DNA from: JAOABV01 sp039801465
GTDB taxonomy: Bacteria; Hydrothermota; Tepidihabitantia; Tepidihabitantales; CAIPLT01
Direction of reading: 5' to 3'
DNA: 25,552 bases
NCBI GenBank assembly: GCA_039801465.1
Contig: JBDRUT010000023.1
Location: forward strand, 1 to 25,552
This document shows, in pieces, positions 7,152 through 16,177 of this stretch. The position numbers and the translations under genes are program-made. The number at the start of each line of letters is the position of its first letter. The stretch's first letter is position 1. The notes below the pieces were generated by a model. That model saw only the letters and a list, made by a program, of their open reading frames with translations. It ran no database searches and was not told the DNA's origin.

Positions 7152-8540
7152 ATGATTATTGTATTAATTTGTTTGTTAGTTTTTTCATTAGGTCAAGCTT
7201 GTTATCGCGGTTCTTATGTTGACTATAATGATATAGCTTGGTCACCTGATAACAAACATATTGCCTTTTCGTTTTATATTTCTCAAGGTATGAGTGATTA
7301 TGCTGCACCTTTTCCCCACGAAGCAGTCGCTTATATTGATGTTGACGATACGCTTGCCCAGCCAGTTGTTATCACACCCCCTATCGACCGTGCGTTCGTA
7401 ATAAACGATAGTCAAATTGTGTGTTGGAGCGAACTTGATGGTTGGTTTATGCTTGATATGAATAAAAGTAAAATTGGGAAGAATATTGGTGAATTATACA
7501 GTGAAGATGCATATGTTAGCGGACCGATTGACAAGATAAAGCAATCATCTAATCAGTCTTTAATTGCGGGAATGGGATATGATTTTGGAGATGATAAAAA
7601 TGTTGTAATATGTTGGAACTTTGATAATTTTAAAACTATCAGACTTACAGAGGATACGGTAAATGCTATAGATTTCTGTTGGAAAGATAGTATAACTGTT
7701 TTGTGTAAAAATCATATCAATGATGGACAAGAAACTATATACATACAAGTAAATGTGAGAGATGGTCGATCTCAACATATAACTCAAAATGAATATGAAA
7801 AACACCTAACACAGACACAAATTTTAGTGGATAATTCAAATTCATATTTTATATTTCAGTCTGAACAAGAGAAAATGAATCGAATTCATTTTCCTGCAAC
7901 TGTTCTTCCTGCTAATCCAGTTATATCGTGGGATAAAAAATACATCGCATTTGATTTCCGAATATCAAACAACTCATTTGTTGGACTTGTTGATGTAACA
8001 ACAGGTGAATTTTACAAAATAGATAGCGGTTGGAATCCGCAATTTATAAACAATAATCGGATTTTATATCATCATAATAAAGGTTTTGGTATTGCTGATA
8101 AAGATATGTATGAGTTTAAAAAACGAAAAATCTACTATCCAAGAACCGCACATCATCCGCAATGGATTTCAGAATCAGTAGTTCAATTTCGAGTTGGACG
8201 GGCTGATATAACACCTGAACCATACTATGAAAATCCATCCAGTTTTCGATCGGCAAACGAATACTATTTTTATGATGGTGATTGTTATTATTTGGAAAGA
8301 GATAGTCAAGCATATTATCATGATGAGCTGTGGCAAGTGAATATCAAAAGCGGTGAGATTCAAATCGTACCTGATGTGAAATTAGAAAGCATTTTGCGAG
8401 TAAATACTTGGAAGGAAGATGAACAAAAATTTGTATCACCAAACGGCCAAAAAACAATTCATAATCATTGGGATTGGGGAGTATCTATCAGAGAAATAGG
8501 TGTAGAAGAAGACAGAAAACTTCTAAGCCGGCGTCGTTAA
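7152..8540 (+). CDS. Secreted TolB/WD40-like beta-propeller protein, function unknown
   Basis: The product is 462 residues. It has an N-terminal hydrophobic segment (MIIVLICLLVFSLGQA), then Cys17, which is not a good lipobox because Gly is at -3. A PD40/TolB-type strand motif (DIAWSPDNKHIAFSF) sits at the mature N-terminus, and related pieces recur (VISWDKKYIAFDFRI near 256-270, HHPQWISESVVQFRV near 336-350). This fits a beta-propeller of the TolB/DPP-like kind acting outside the cytoplasm. The ribosome site is weak. The frame is open upstream to 7083 without a start codon. ATGAGAAAG at 7117 is one frame off; a single extra A there would give MRKVGYIRKAIIMIIVL, resembling the start of the 4323 gene. 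A frameshift or an indel in an A-run is therefore possible. It is bounded by repeats C and D. Confidence 0.7.
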   Translation: MIIVLICLLVFSLGQACYRGSYVDYNDIAWSPDNKHIAFSFYISQGMSDYAAPFPHEAVAYIDVDDTLAQPVVITPPIDRAFVINDSQIVCWSELDGWFMLDMNKSKIGKNIGELYSEDAYVSGPIDKIKQSSNQSLIAGMGYDFGDDKNVVICWNFDNFKTIRLTEDTVNAIDFCWKDSITVLCKNHINDGQETIYIQVNVRDGRSQHITQNEYEKHLTQTQILVDNSNSYFIFQSEQEKMNRIHFPATVLPANPVISWDKKYIAFDFRISNNSFVGLVDVTTGEFYKIDSGWNPQFINNNRILYHHNKGFGIADKDMYEFKKRKIYYPRTAHHPQWISESVVQFRVGRADITPEPYYENPSSFRSANEYYFYDGDCYYLERDSQAYYHDELWQVNIKSGEIQIVPDVKLESILRVNTWKEDEQKFVSPNGQKTIHNHWDWGVSIREIGVEEDRKLLSRRR

Positions 8541-8542
8541 TT

Positions 8543-8571
8543 TTGACTTATGATATATGATAATTTATTAT
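8543..8571 (+). promoter_or_regulatory. Sigma-70-type promoter for the propeller lipoprotein gene
   Basis: TTGACT (8543-8548), a 17-nt spacer and TATTAT (8566-8571). The predicted start near 8578 puts repeat copy D at the very beginning of the transcript, with a leader of about 100 nt to the ATG at 8682. Confidence 0.65.
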
Positions 8572-8576
8572 AACTT

Positions 8577-8610
8577 AATATTAATCAATGCAAAGTTTTT
8601 GGAAAGGAGG
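8577..8610 (+). repeat. Dispersed ~40-bp repeat, copy D
   Basis: ATTAATCAATGCAAAG followed by TTTTTGGAAAGGAGG. It lies directly after the promoter at 8543-8571. Its end forms a near-perfect ribosome site (AAAGGAGGTG, 8603-8612). Confidence 0.8.
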
Positions 8611-8667
8611 TGCAAGTTATGGTATAAAATAGTGCTTAAATTCGGTTATGAGATTGTAAAAATCTCA
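8603..8667 (+). promoter_or_regulatory. Leader with a two-codon ORF behind a perfect ribosome site, then a hairpin
   Basis: AAAGGAGGTG (8603-8612) is spaced 8 nt from ATG GTA TAA (8619-8627), a start followed at once by one codon and a stop. A 7-bp hairpin follows (TGAGATT 8649-8655, loop GTAAA, AATCTCA 8661-8667), just upstream of the ribosome site AAGGAG that serves the gene at 8682. The elements are seen directly; a role in translation control is inference. Confidence 0.45.
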
Positions 8668-8681
8668 GAAAAGGAGATGTT

Positions 8682-10196
8682 ATGAAATATCTTTATATAA
8701 TAATATGTATTGTGTTGATGATATTAATTGTCGGATGTCCTAAGAAGAATAAAGCACCAGAGATGCCATCAAAGCCAAAAGGACCGCCTATTGGTCAGAT
8801 AAATGTGAGTTATGATTTTTCTACTGTTGCAACTGACCCTGATGGCAATGATATTGCTTATCAGTTTTATTGGGGTGGTGATACTTCAGACTGGTCGGAT
8901 TTTGTTTCAAGTGGTGAATCAATTACTATGTCAAAGTCATGGTCATCTGCAAATACTTATTCGATTAAAGCACGAGCCGAAGATAAAAACGGTAAGATTT
9001 CTGAATGGTCAGAACCGCATTCAATTCTAATTTCAGCACAAACAATGTGGACAAAGACTTTTGGTGGAAGTGGATATGATGGTGGTAGTTCTGTTCAGCA
9101 GACAACTGATGGTGGTTATATTATTGCGGGATGGAAATCTTCTAATGGAAACCGAGATTACTATATTATAAAGACAAATTCAGTCGGTGAAACGCTCTGG
9201 ACAAGAACTTTTAGTTCTGGTTTTGCTATGTTTGCTCAACAAACAACAGACGATGGTTATATTATTACTGGGCGAGCACTTGCACCAAATATGGATTTAA
9301 TAAAATTAAATTCAAACGGGACTTTCCTATGGGGAAAAGGTTATGAAGACGCATCTTTCAATTCTGTTCAACAGACTTCGGATGATGGATTTATTATTTG
9401 TGGAGTAAAATATAATAATGACGGTGATATTTATCTTGTCAAAACAGATGCTAACGGTGATACAAACTGGACCAAGTCTTTTGATTTTGGAAATGATGAT
9501 TATGGACATACAGTTCAGCAAACTTCTGATGGAGGATATATTATTTCGGCTGGCACTGGTAGTATGCAACCTGCTAAAGTGTGCCTAATTAAAACTGACG
9601 CTAATGGCAATGAAGTTTGGCGAAGAATTTTCTACGGAAGCGATATTTGGTATGTGGATTGGTTTTCTTCAGTTCAGCAGACAACCGACGGTGGTTATAT
9701 TATCACTACTACAACTCAAACTTTTGGTGCAGGTGAAGAAGATATCTATTTAATCAAAACAGATACGAATGGAGATACTATTTGGACAAAGACTTTTGGT
9801 GGAGCAGGTTATGATGAAGGTTATTCAGTTCAGCAGACATCAGATGGTGGTTATATAATTGTTGGTACAAAGTCAGATGGAAGTTATGATGATGTGTATT
9901 TAATTAAGACCGATGCCAGTGGAAATATGGTATGGACTAAAACATATGGTAAAAGCGGATGGTATGATGGCGGATATTGTGTTAAACAGACCTCAGATGG
10001 TGGTTATATAATTGTTGGTGAGACTCAGTCATATGGTGCAGGTGAAAGTGATGTGTTGCTTATCAAAACCGATGCTAATGGTAATACGATTTTGCCGTCA
10101 GAGAAATCGGGTTTATCAAAATCGTCATCATTGAAATCTCATTCGTTATTTAGAAATAGAATGGGAAAATTCGCAGAGTTTATAAATAGAAAGTGA
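8682..10196 (+). CDS. Lipoprotein with Ig-like domain and seven-repeat beta-propeller
   Basis: The product is 504 residues. The signal peptide ends in a lipobox (LIVGC, Cys19), so the protein is probably lipid-anchored. About 38-118 form a PKD/fibronectin-like domain (ATDPDGNDIAYQFYWG; SIKARAEDKNGKISEWSEP). From about 122 to 470 there are seven repeats of 44-55 residues with the pattern W-T-K-T-F-G-G, then VQQTSDGGYII, then DIYLIKTDANGD. Seven repeats fit a closed seven-bladed propeller. The C-terminal 35 residues are polar and Ser-rich, with no sorting domain. AAGGAG lies 8 nt before the ATG and the hairpin lies just upstream. Such propellers usually bind ligands or proteins; no catalytic motif is seen. 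Confidence 0.85.
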   Translation: MKYLYIIICIVLMILIVGCPKKNKAPEMPSKPKGPPIGQINVSYDFSTVATDPDGNDIAYQFYWGGDTSDWSDFVSSGESITMSKSWSSANTYSIKARAEDKNGKISEWSEPHSILISAQTMWTKTFGGSGYDGGSSVQQTTDGGYIIAGWKSSNGNRDYYIIKTNSVGETLWTRTFSSGFAMFAQQTTDDGYIITGRALAPNMDLIKLNSNGTFLWGKGYEDASFNSVQQTSDDGFIICGVKYNNDGDIYLVKTDANGDTNWTKSFDFGNDDYGHTVQQTSDGGYIISAGTGSMQPAKVCLIKTDANGNEVWRRIFYGSDIWYVDWFSSVQQTTDGGYIITTTTQTFGAGEEDIYLIKTDTNGDTIWTKTFGGAGYDEGYSVQQTSDGGYIIVGTKSDGSYDDVYLIKTDASGNMVWTKTYGKSGWYDGGYCVKQTSDGGYIIVGETQSYGAGESDVLLIKTDANGNTILPSEKSGLSKSSSLKSHSLFRNRMGKFAEFINRK

Positions 10197-10278
10197 AGCC
10201 ATAGATTGAATAATGATCACGATCCAGTTTTATGGCGTTTCCATAAAAGCAAAACTAGAAATAATAAAACCACCACCA

Positions 10279-10320
10279 CTTTGATTTTAGATTAATCAAT
10301 GCAAGGTTTTAAGAAAGGAT
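10279..10320 (+). repeat. Dispersed ~40-bp repeat, copy E
   Basis: CTTTGATTTTAGATTAATC then AATGCAAGGTTTTAAGAAAGGAT, the copy closest to the consensus. It is followed at once by ATG GAA GAA TAA (10319-10330), so it leads into no real gene. Read as protein it gives FDFRLINARF-stop, without an upstream start. It closes the accessory block. Confidence 0.8.
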
Positions 10321-11055
10321 GGAAGAATAAAAATTAGTTTTAAGAATTTGAAGACCTGAATTACCATCATGTTGATTTAGGTTGGTGATAATCAAGGTTA
10401 ATTTCCGAATGGAGTGGTTTATGTGATGGTTGGTAAGCTAATTTGCTCGGTTTTCGGCATCCTAATAAGCATCCTGTTATATGACCTGATAAAAGACATC
10501 TTAAACTTGATATTAAGTAATCTTTTATGCATTTATTTACGCGTTCTTTTATGAGATATTTTATCTGTGATTTTAGACGGCTATCAAAGTGGAAAACTGA
10601 AAGTTCTTTTCAGTCTGGTGTCGTATTTCCTATCCCGCCTACCCCACTATACCCCTTGAATGTCGCTGTTAGTTATTAGTTATTAATTTTTAGTAGGTTA
10701 GATAAGATGTACCCCTAATCTAAACTTTATTTATATATATAATTTTTGAGTTATTTATTTTCAGAACTCGGGCTGGTCTGGGTAGGGTTTAATAATTCAT
10801 GCTTAGAATTGTTCTTTTTTCGTCGCGTTCGCCGGGCGACGTTTACCAAATTGTAGATAAACTGCAGAAGCGGACAGTGGAGAATAATTTTAAATTTTCC
10901 TAATAAGAAACTTCTGGCAAAATCTAAATTACGGTGATGTTTACGATAACCCATTGATTAAACAATCGTTGTAATCATTCTTTGGACGGTAATCATTAAA
11001 AGAGACTGTTTCAGTGCTTTCTAATAAAATATCTACAAGTATTTTCCCACATTTA
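10321..11055. other. Long stretch without a recognised gene
   Basis: No frame here has both a ribosome site and protein-like composition. Visible structures are a 7-bp hairpin at 10596-10614 (ACTGAAA, loop GTTCT, TTTCAGT), C-rich tracts at about 10625-10655 and 10710-10720, a G-rich tract at about 10768-10788, and the GC-rich hairpin at 10821-10841. The uneven base composition differs from the flanking genes. It may hold decayed genes, a small RNA or an element remnant; none can be shown. Confidence 0.4.
10821..10841. other. GC-rich inverted repeat (hairpin)
   Basis: CGTCGC (10821-10826) and GCGACG (10836-10841) form a perfect 6-bp GC-rich stem around a 9-nt loop containing GTTCGC. On the plus strand it is preceded by a T-run and is not followed by one, so it is not a plus-strand terminator. 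On the minus strand it is followed by AAAAAAGAAC in plus-strand complement terms (minus reading: A-rich), so it is not a minus-strand terminator either. Confidence 0.5.
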
Positions 11056-12024
11056 TTATCTAAAATGATTGTAACCTTTGGGAGGTAAAGTAATTTCTTT
11101 GTTTTGTTGGGCTAAATATACCCCTTTACCTTTTTCAATTATTCCGATTTGGGTAATTTTTGTTCCTAGTATTTTTAATGGTAAATTTTTATACGCAGAA
11201 GTGAATAATAACTCATAATCTTCTCCCCCATTTAATACTATATCCAACATACGATTCATATTTCCTAAGAAGTATCTTTTTGTTTCCGGATGAATCGGAA
11301 TTTTATTAGGAAAGATTTTTATCTTTACTTTACTCTCTTGTGCTAGATGAAAAGCATCAGTGGAAAGTCCGTCGGAAGTGTCAATTAAGGCATTGATATA
11401 CTTTTTAAGTTTGATTGCTTCATTAATTCTTGGCATTGGACAGAGATGTCTTTTAATTGACTGCATAAAGTTTTTTTGAGGCAATTTATTTTTTAATACT
11501 AATCTGCCGGTTTCAGATAATCCGCAATATCCAGTAATGTATAAATATTCATCAGGTTTAGCGGTTGAGCGTAATTTAGGATTTTTAGTCTTGCCAATCG
11601 CGGTAAGAATCAACCCTAATTTAGGATAAGCAACAATGTCACCACCAGCAATTTCACAAGAAAATTTATTGGTTATGCTTTGCATTCCTGAATACAATTC
11701 TTTAAGTTGTTTTTGCTCTAATCGAGAAGGCAATAATGCTGAAACAAATATTGCTATTGGTTTTCCCGCCATTGCTGAAATATCAGACAATGTTCCACAA
11801 ACTACTCTTTGGCCGATTTCATAAAAACTAAAATATTCTAAAGAGAAATGAATATCTTCAATATAAGCGTCGGTTGTAATTATTGTTCCATCTTTAAGCA
11901 CAGATGCATCATCGCCAATGCCGACTTCAACAAAGTGGGACGGGATATGTGGTAAACTGTGAGTATTTATTATTTTCTTTATCAGTTCAATTGTTTTGAT
12001 TTCGCCTAAATCAGAAAGCAGCAT
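11056..12024 (-). CDS. thiL: Thiamine-monophosphate kinase
   Basis: ThiL uses ATP to phosphorylate thiamine monophosphate to thiamine diphosphate, the last step of cofactor synthesis in the cytoplasm. The 322-residue protein has the family motifs in order: GIGDDASVL (35-43), TTDAYIEDIHF (50-60, the Mg/substrate loop), SDISAMAGKP (80-89), GGD (127-129), DTSDGL (215-220) and GGEDYELLF (266-274). Length is typical. It lies 159 nt downstream of the 1322-residue gene on the same strand but has its own promoter at 12031-12058. No ribosome site precedes the ATG, and the -10 box ends only 6 nt before it, so the mRNA is probably leaderless. No other thiamine gene is in the window. Confidence 0.95.
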   Translation of the reverse strand: MLLSDLGEIKTIELIKKIINTHSLPHIPSHFVEVGIGDDASVLKDGTIITTDAYIEDIHFSLEYFSFYEIGQRVVCGTLSDISAMAGKPIAIFVSALLPSRLEQKQLKELYSGMQSITNKFSCEIAGGDIVAYPKLGLILTAIGKTKNPKLRSTAKPDEYLYITGYCGLSETGRLVLKNKLPQKNFMQSIKRHLCPMPRINEAIKLKKYINALIDTSDGLSTDAFHLAQESKVKIKIFPNKIPIHPETKRYFLGNMNRMLDIVLNGGEDYELLFTSAYKNLPLKILGTKITQIGIIEKGKGVYLAQQNKEITLPPKGYNHFR

Positions 12025-12030
12025 AAAATT

Positions 12031-12058
12031 AGTATATCAAAAATCTTATATAAGACAA
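12031..12058 (-). promoter_or_regulatory. Promoter of thiL, probably leaderless
   Basis: On the minus strand TTGTCT (12058-12053), a 16-nt spacer and TATACT (12036-12031). The -10 box is 6 nt from the ATG at 12024, so transcription should begin at or next to the start codon. Confidence 0.6.
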
Positions 12059-12136
12059 TGTGTAACACAAGATGTGGACGCAATTATTTTAAACTCTAAT
12101 ATTAACAATAAAAACAAAAGCCGCTTAAAGGTCTAG

Positions 12137-12166
12137 CTAATTTTTCACAGTTAAAGAGAAAATTAG
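12137..12166 (-). terminator. Weak AT-rich hairpin after the 1322-residue gene
   Basis: CTAATTTT and AAAATTAG form an 8-bp stem with a 14-nt loop, 18 nt past the stop at 12184. There is no T-run directly after it on the minus strand; T-rich sequence starts about 15 nt later. It may help end transcription, but the call is weak. Confidence 0.3.
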
Positions 12167-12183
12167 ATTATAATAATAGGTTT

Positions 12184-15100
12184 CTAAAGTCGGATTAATT
12201 TTATTGTGACCGCCTGAGTACCAACAACTCCTTTAATGAAATAGACACCTCTTAAATTTTTTCCGCGAGCATCTTTACCATCCCAATAAATTTTATAAGT
12301 ACCGGGTGGTTGGATTTGATTGCATAAATTTCTTATGCGCTGACCAGTAATTGAATAAATATTTAATTCGACTTTCGATTTTTCAGTTAAAACATAAGAA
12401 ATTGTATGAGGGTAAGAAGTATTGATAATAATAGTGTTCTGAATACAAGGTTCAGTTGAAGGAATATTTTCAATTCTATTCTTTTCGCTTATAACATCTT
12501 TATCTTCTGCCCAAAAAGCATAAGCCCAGAACTCATTGGTATTTCCGCTCTTAAATGCATAAATTAAATGAGTCGGAGTTGCCACTAAAGCCGAACCCTT
12601 TTTAACTTTTTTACGATTATAACCCAGTGGAATCGGTGTAAGTGAATCAAAGGAATTACTACCAATGTTATATGCCCAAAAACTTGATTTGGTTCCGCCT
12701 GTAAAGAAATAGATAACCCCTGTGCCGGATTGACAAGTTGCAGTTGCGCCGCTTTTGATTTTATTACGACTTGGTATTGTACAAGGTTCAATCCAAGAGT
12801 AGCCAGAAATACTATACCTGCTTATTTCATTACTACGGTTACCTTTAAAAATATATAGAATTCCATTATAATAGGTTATTGAAGCGCCGTCACGAAATTG
12901 TCTTCCATCATAAGTATAAGGAAATTGGAGTTGAGCAACATCATACCAACTATCTCGATTGGGATTGTAAGCAAGTAAAATATTAGAATTATTGCCAAGT
13001 ATCGCATAAACCAGTCCATAGTCTTCTGCAAACACAAGACCTGCACCGTCTTTTGGTTTCTGTAATGTGTAATTAGAAGTAACTGATTTTTGAGTCTGCC
13101 ACTTACTATTCATAATATCAAATGAATAAAAATCGCTCGTATTACCGCCTTTAAACGCAAAGATTTTTGTATTACCATAAGTTAAAGCACAACCGGCTTT
13201 GGGCTTCTTTCCTGAAGGTGTTCTTGGCATCCGAGGTAAAGATTCCCAAGTGTTATTTACCACATCATAACACCAGAATTCATCACACGCACCCCCTTTA
13301 AGCGCATAAATTTTATTAAAATCCGGAGCATATGCCAATGCACCATTTTTTACCTTTTTGTTAGCCGGCCCCACAGGAATTGGTGCTTTTAACACCCAAG
13401 TCAAAACTGAAACTGAACCACGCAGAACATCGTTTTTATAATTAAAATCATTCGTTATATTAGTTGAACAAGTTACAACATAAATCCCTAAATGTGCATC
13501 CCAGTCTGAAAATATTGCATATCGCTCTTGTTCCGGAAAGATTAGAGTAATAAAACAGGAATCATAATAGACAATACTTGAATCAATAGTTCGTTGAATT
13601 TTCATATAGACCAGAACAGATTCTTCTAATTCGGTTCCGTAATTTCTAATAACCGCCATTGGAGTAATTGTTCCAGGGACGATTGAATCTTTAGGTACGA
13701 GAATTGTGTGTATCCCGACGTCACGGAATTCTTTATAGAATCTTATTGCGCGACCTGAACTCAATTTGTTCTCTGGCCAATTTTTAATATCAGTTTCTGA
13801 GCCGAAAAGATAAGTTAAGCCTTTAGTTCCATCTTGATTTTCAATTCCGACAGTGGCTGATTTCCCATAATCTGCCCATTGATTTCCACAAAATACATCT
13901 TGGTATTGACAAATAATTTTACCATCTTCGCACAAAACAACCTGAAAATTTAATCGGTTAGAATTAGGACTATTTTTACGAGCAACATTATACCATGTGA
14001 TAATAAATTTACGATTGGGTGCCTGCCCAGAATGTAAATGATAGAAAATTTTTCCCGTGCGGTCAGATGGTAAGATTAAATCATCCCAAAATACATAAAT
14101 AGCACAATTAGGAACTGATGCTGAGGGTACAATTAGATTCTCCGAGGATGAAATATTTTCGGGTTGAAAAGTTATGTATCCGTTACTAGAAACATAGACC
14201 TGACGATAAAGACTATCATAAAAGGGAAAAGAGAAAGGTATTAAATGAGGAATCTGATAAGTCGTATCATCGCCAAAATCAGCTAACAAATAAGCACCAT
14301 TTGTATCAATCCAACTGAATGTTGGACCACCAATTGAATCTGAATCAAACCATGCATAATTTGTTGGTGTCTCATGACCGGTAAATTTTCCTGGAGTGAG
14401 ACTGACATATTTTATTTTTTTGTCATTGCTTCGATTTAAATCAGTACTGAGATGAGTAGTAACAATAACATTAACCGGGTCATTAAATTGAACTGAGCAA
14501 GGCCGGGAGAACCTAACAAAAGTTCCTTGTCCGGACGCTAAATAAGGTATGGTCACTATATCATAATATCGAATAAGATTACCGTAATAAGACCGGGTTG
14601 TACAACTTACTAAAAAATTAGACTGGTCATTAATCCCAACATTCTCTATTCTTGCGGTAATCGCATGTTCGTAAAAAAATGGCCTACGGACAAACTCATC
14701 GCGAGGTTCTTGAATAAATACAGTCCGAACATCATTTTCTTCCAAGAAAATCGGACGATAGATTAAATTCGTATGAATTAACCAATCACCTTCAGGAAAA
14801 TCTTGAATATAAGTGTTATCCTGATATTTATAATATGTGGCATTATAGTCTCTACTTCCGTCATGATACAAGAAAGTATTAAATGGATGGTCATCTACCT
14901 GAATACAAAAGACATAAAATGACCCTTCATGGATAAACAGGCGTTCTTCTTCTAATAGCACTGTATTCCACGGTTGGGTATCACCTTCGGCTTTAATAAA
15001 TGGTGTCTCGTAAATTGTTGTGCCTGGTGTGCCGTGTCGTCCATCATCATCAACGATTCGAATTTTAAATTTGGCAAGACCTGAAGGATTCCCTAAATAA

Positions 15101-16152
15101 CACTCTATATAATTTATTTGGCAGGGATAATAGTTAGGTGTGAATTTTACTCCCCACCCTTGTTCGCCAATAGGAAAACTATCTCTACCCAAAGGTTCAT
15201 CTTCACAATAACGCAGGACCGAAGACCAACTTACGCTAAAATTCAATGATGCAGTATCATTCAAATTATTTTCATCATCAAAAAGTTCGCACCGTGCTTT
15301 TGCCCAATAAAAAGTAGGTATGCCAGAAAAATTATATGGCGGAAAAAGATTAACTGATAAAGTTTCCCGATAATTTAATGAACCAACAATAGTTTCCGCA
15401 AGATGTAAAAAATTGTTTGTCCAATCAATAATTGAACAACGCACTTTAATCAAATTAAGTTCTTCTTTTCCAACATTGGCGATATTGACCATCAGCGTGC
15501 ATAGTCCTGGTGGTTGAATGACATTAGGACGAATGATATTGACACATGCCACATCTTTATCATAAACATATATTCCAGTAAGTGAAACATTATCTAAACA
15601 CCAAAACTGGATATTGATAATATCTCCAGTAAAGACCCAGGCAATTCTCACACTATCTTTTTCTTGAGCCCAATCAAGATTTATTGACTCCCTTTGTGGA
15701 ACATCGTGAAATGCGAAATAATAGTTTTTTATTACGTAGGGATAAGTTACGCCGCCATCAATTGAACCAATGATTTGCGCAAGATAAGTTCCTTGATTGT
15801 GACGGAAATAAGTAGAGCACCTTAAAATTATATTGCGATAGCGACTACAATCAATAATTGGTGAAATCATAGAGTCAACTTGATTTTGACGAACTCCTTT
15901 ATCATAAGCGATTTCCGCATAACCCGAATGATTATTTGACCAATGCAAACCTGCAGAATCTCTTTGCCAACCTTGACTGGAAACCGGTTCGTTAGTAATT
16001 ATCCATCCTGCAGGCGGAGAACTTGTTGACCAATTTTCATTAAAATTTTGGCTAAAAAAAGTTGTATCCGCATATAAAGTTACAATTAATAAACTTCCGA
16101 TTAGAATTGCTCCTAAATAAATTTTGCATATATGGAATTTTAGAATGGTCAT
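12184..16152 (-). CDS. Large secreted multidomain protein with kelch-like propeller and C-terminal sorting domain
   Basis: The product is 1322 residues. The signal peptide ends near residue 28. About 30-195 form a jelly-roll of the choice-of-anchor type (NFNENWSTSSPPAGWIITN). CARDB-like Ig domains follow (about 200-310 and again about 490-580). A domain with IPFSFPFYDSLYRQVYVSSN, the pattern of extracellular beta-sandwiches, lies near 635-790. Another CARDB-like domain follows to about 920. About 920-1220 hold kelch-like repeats (KIYALKGGACDEFWCYD; KIFAFKGGNTSDFYSFD; GVIYFFTGGTKSSFWAYN). The end (about 1240-1322) is a FlgD-like/type IX sorting-type domain (ELNIYSITGQRIRNL; YWDGKDARGKNLRGVYFIK). 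A weak AAGGG precedes the ATG. Likely surface-exposed or released; no enzyme motif is visible. Confidence 0.85.
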   Translation of the reverse strand: MTILKFHICKIYLGAILIGSLLIVTLYADTTFFSQNFNENWSTSSPPAGWIITNEPVSSQGWQRDSAGLHWSNNHSGYAEIAYDKGVRQNQVDSMISPIIDCSRYRNIILRCSTYFRHNQGTYLAQIIGSIDGGVTYPYVIKNYYFAFHDVPQRESINLDWAQEKDSVRIAWVFTGDIINIQFWCLDNVSLTGIYVYDKDVACVNIIRPNVIQPPGLCTLMVNIANVGKEELNLIKVRCSIIDWTNNFLHLAETIVGSLNYRETLSVNLFPPYNFSGIPTFYWAKARCELFDDENNLNDTASLNFSVSWSSVLRYCEDEPLGRDSFPIGEQGWGVKFTPNYYPCQINYIECYLGNPSGLAKFKIRIVDDDGRHGTPGTTIYETPFIKAEGDTQPWNTVLLEEERLFIHEGSFYVFCIQVDDHPFNTFLYHDGSRDYNATYYKYQDNTYIQDFPEGDWLIHTNLIYRPIFLEENDVRTVFIQEPRDEFVRRPFFYEHAITARIENVGINDQSNFLVSCTTRSYYGNLIRYYDIVTIPYLASGQGTFVRFSRPCSVQFNDPVNVIVTTHLSTDLNRSNDKKIKYVSLTPGKFTGHETPTNYAWFDSDSIGGPTFSWIDTNGAYLLADFGDDTTYQIPHLIPFSFPFYDSLYRQVYVSSNGYITFQPENISSSENLIVPSASVPNCAIYVFWDDLILPSDRTGKIFYHLHSGQAPNRKFIITWYNVARKNSPNSNRLNFQVVLCEDGKIICQYQDVFCGNQWADYGKSATVGIENQDGTKGLTYLFGSETDIKNWPENKLSSGRAIRFYKEFRDVGIHTILVPKDSIVPGTITPMAVIRNYGTELEESVLVYMKIQRTIDSSIVYYDSCFITLIFPEQERYAIFSDWDAHLGIYVVTCSTNITNDFNYKNDVLRGSVSVLTWVLKAPIPVGPANKKVKNGALAYAPDFNKIYALKGGACDEFWCYDVVNNTWESLPRMPRTPSGKKPKAGCALTYGNTKIFAFKGGNTSDFYSFDIMNSKWQTQKSVTSNYTLQKPKDGAGLVFAEDYGLVYAILGNNSNILLAYNPNRDSWYDVAQLQFPYTYDGRQFRDGASITYYNGILYIFKGNRSNEISRYSISGYSWIEPCTIPSRNKIKSGATATCQSGTGVIYFFTGGTKSSFWAYNIGSNSFDSLTPIPLGYNRKKVKKGSALVATPTHLIYAFKSGNTNEFWAYAFWAEDKDVISEKNRIENIPSTEPCIQNTIIINTSYPHTISYVLTEKSKVELNIYSITGQRIRNLCNQIQPPGTYKIYWDGKDARGKNLRGVYFIKGVVGTQAVTIKLIRL

Positions 16153-16177
16153 ATATTTTCCCTTTTAAATTATTTTT

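Noticed and set aside
10751..10954. Minus-strand 67-codon open frame
   Set aside because: No ribosome site, no promoter, a basic low-complexity sequence, and it runs through the GC-rich hairpin; treated as non-coding.
10200..11055. Possible tRNA or other classical RNA gene
   Set aside because: No TTCGA-type T-loop with a matching acceptor stem or cloverleaf could be built; only isolated hairpins were found.
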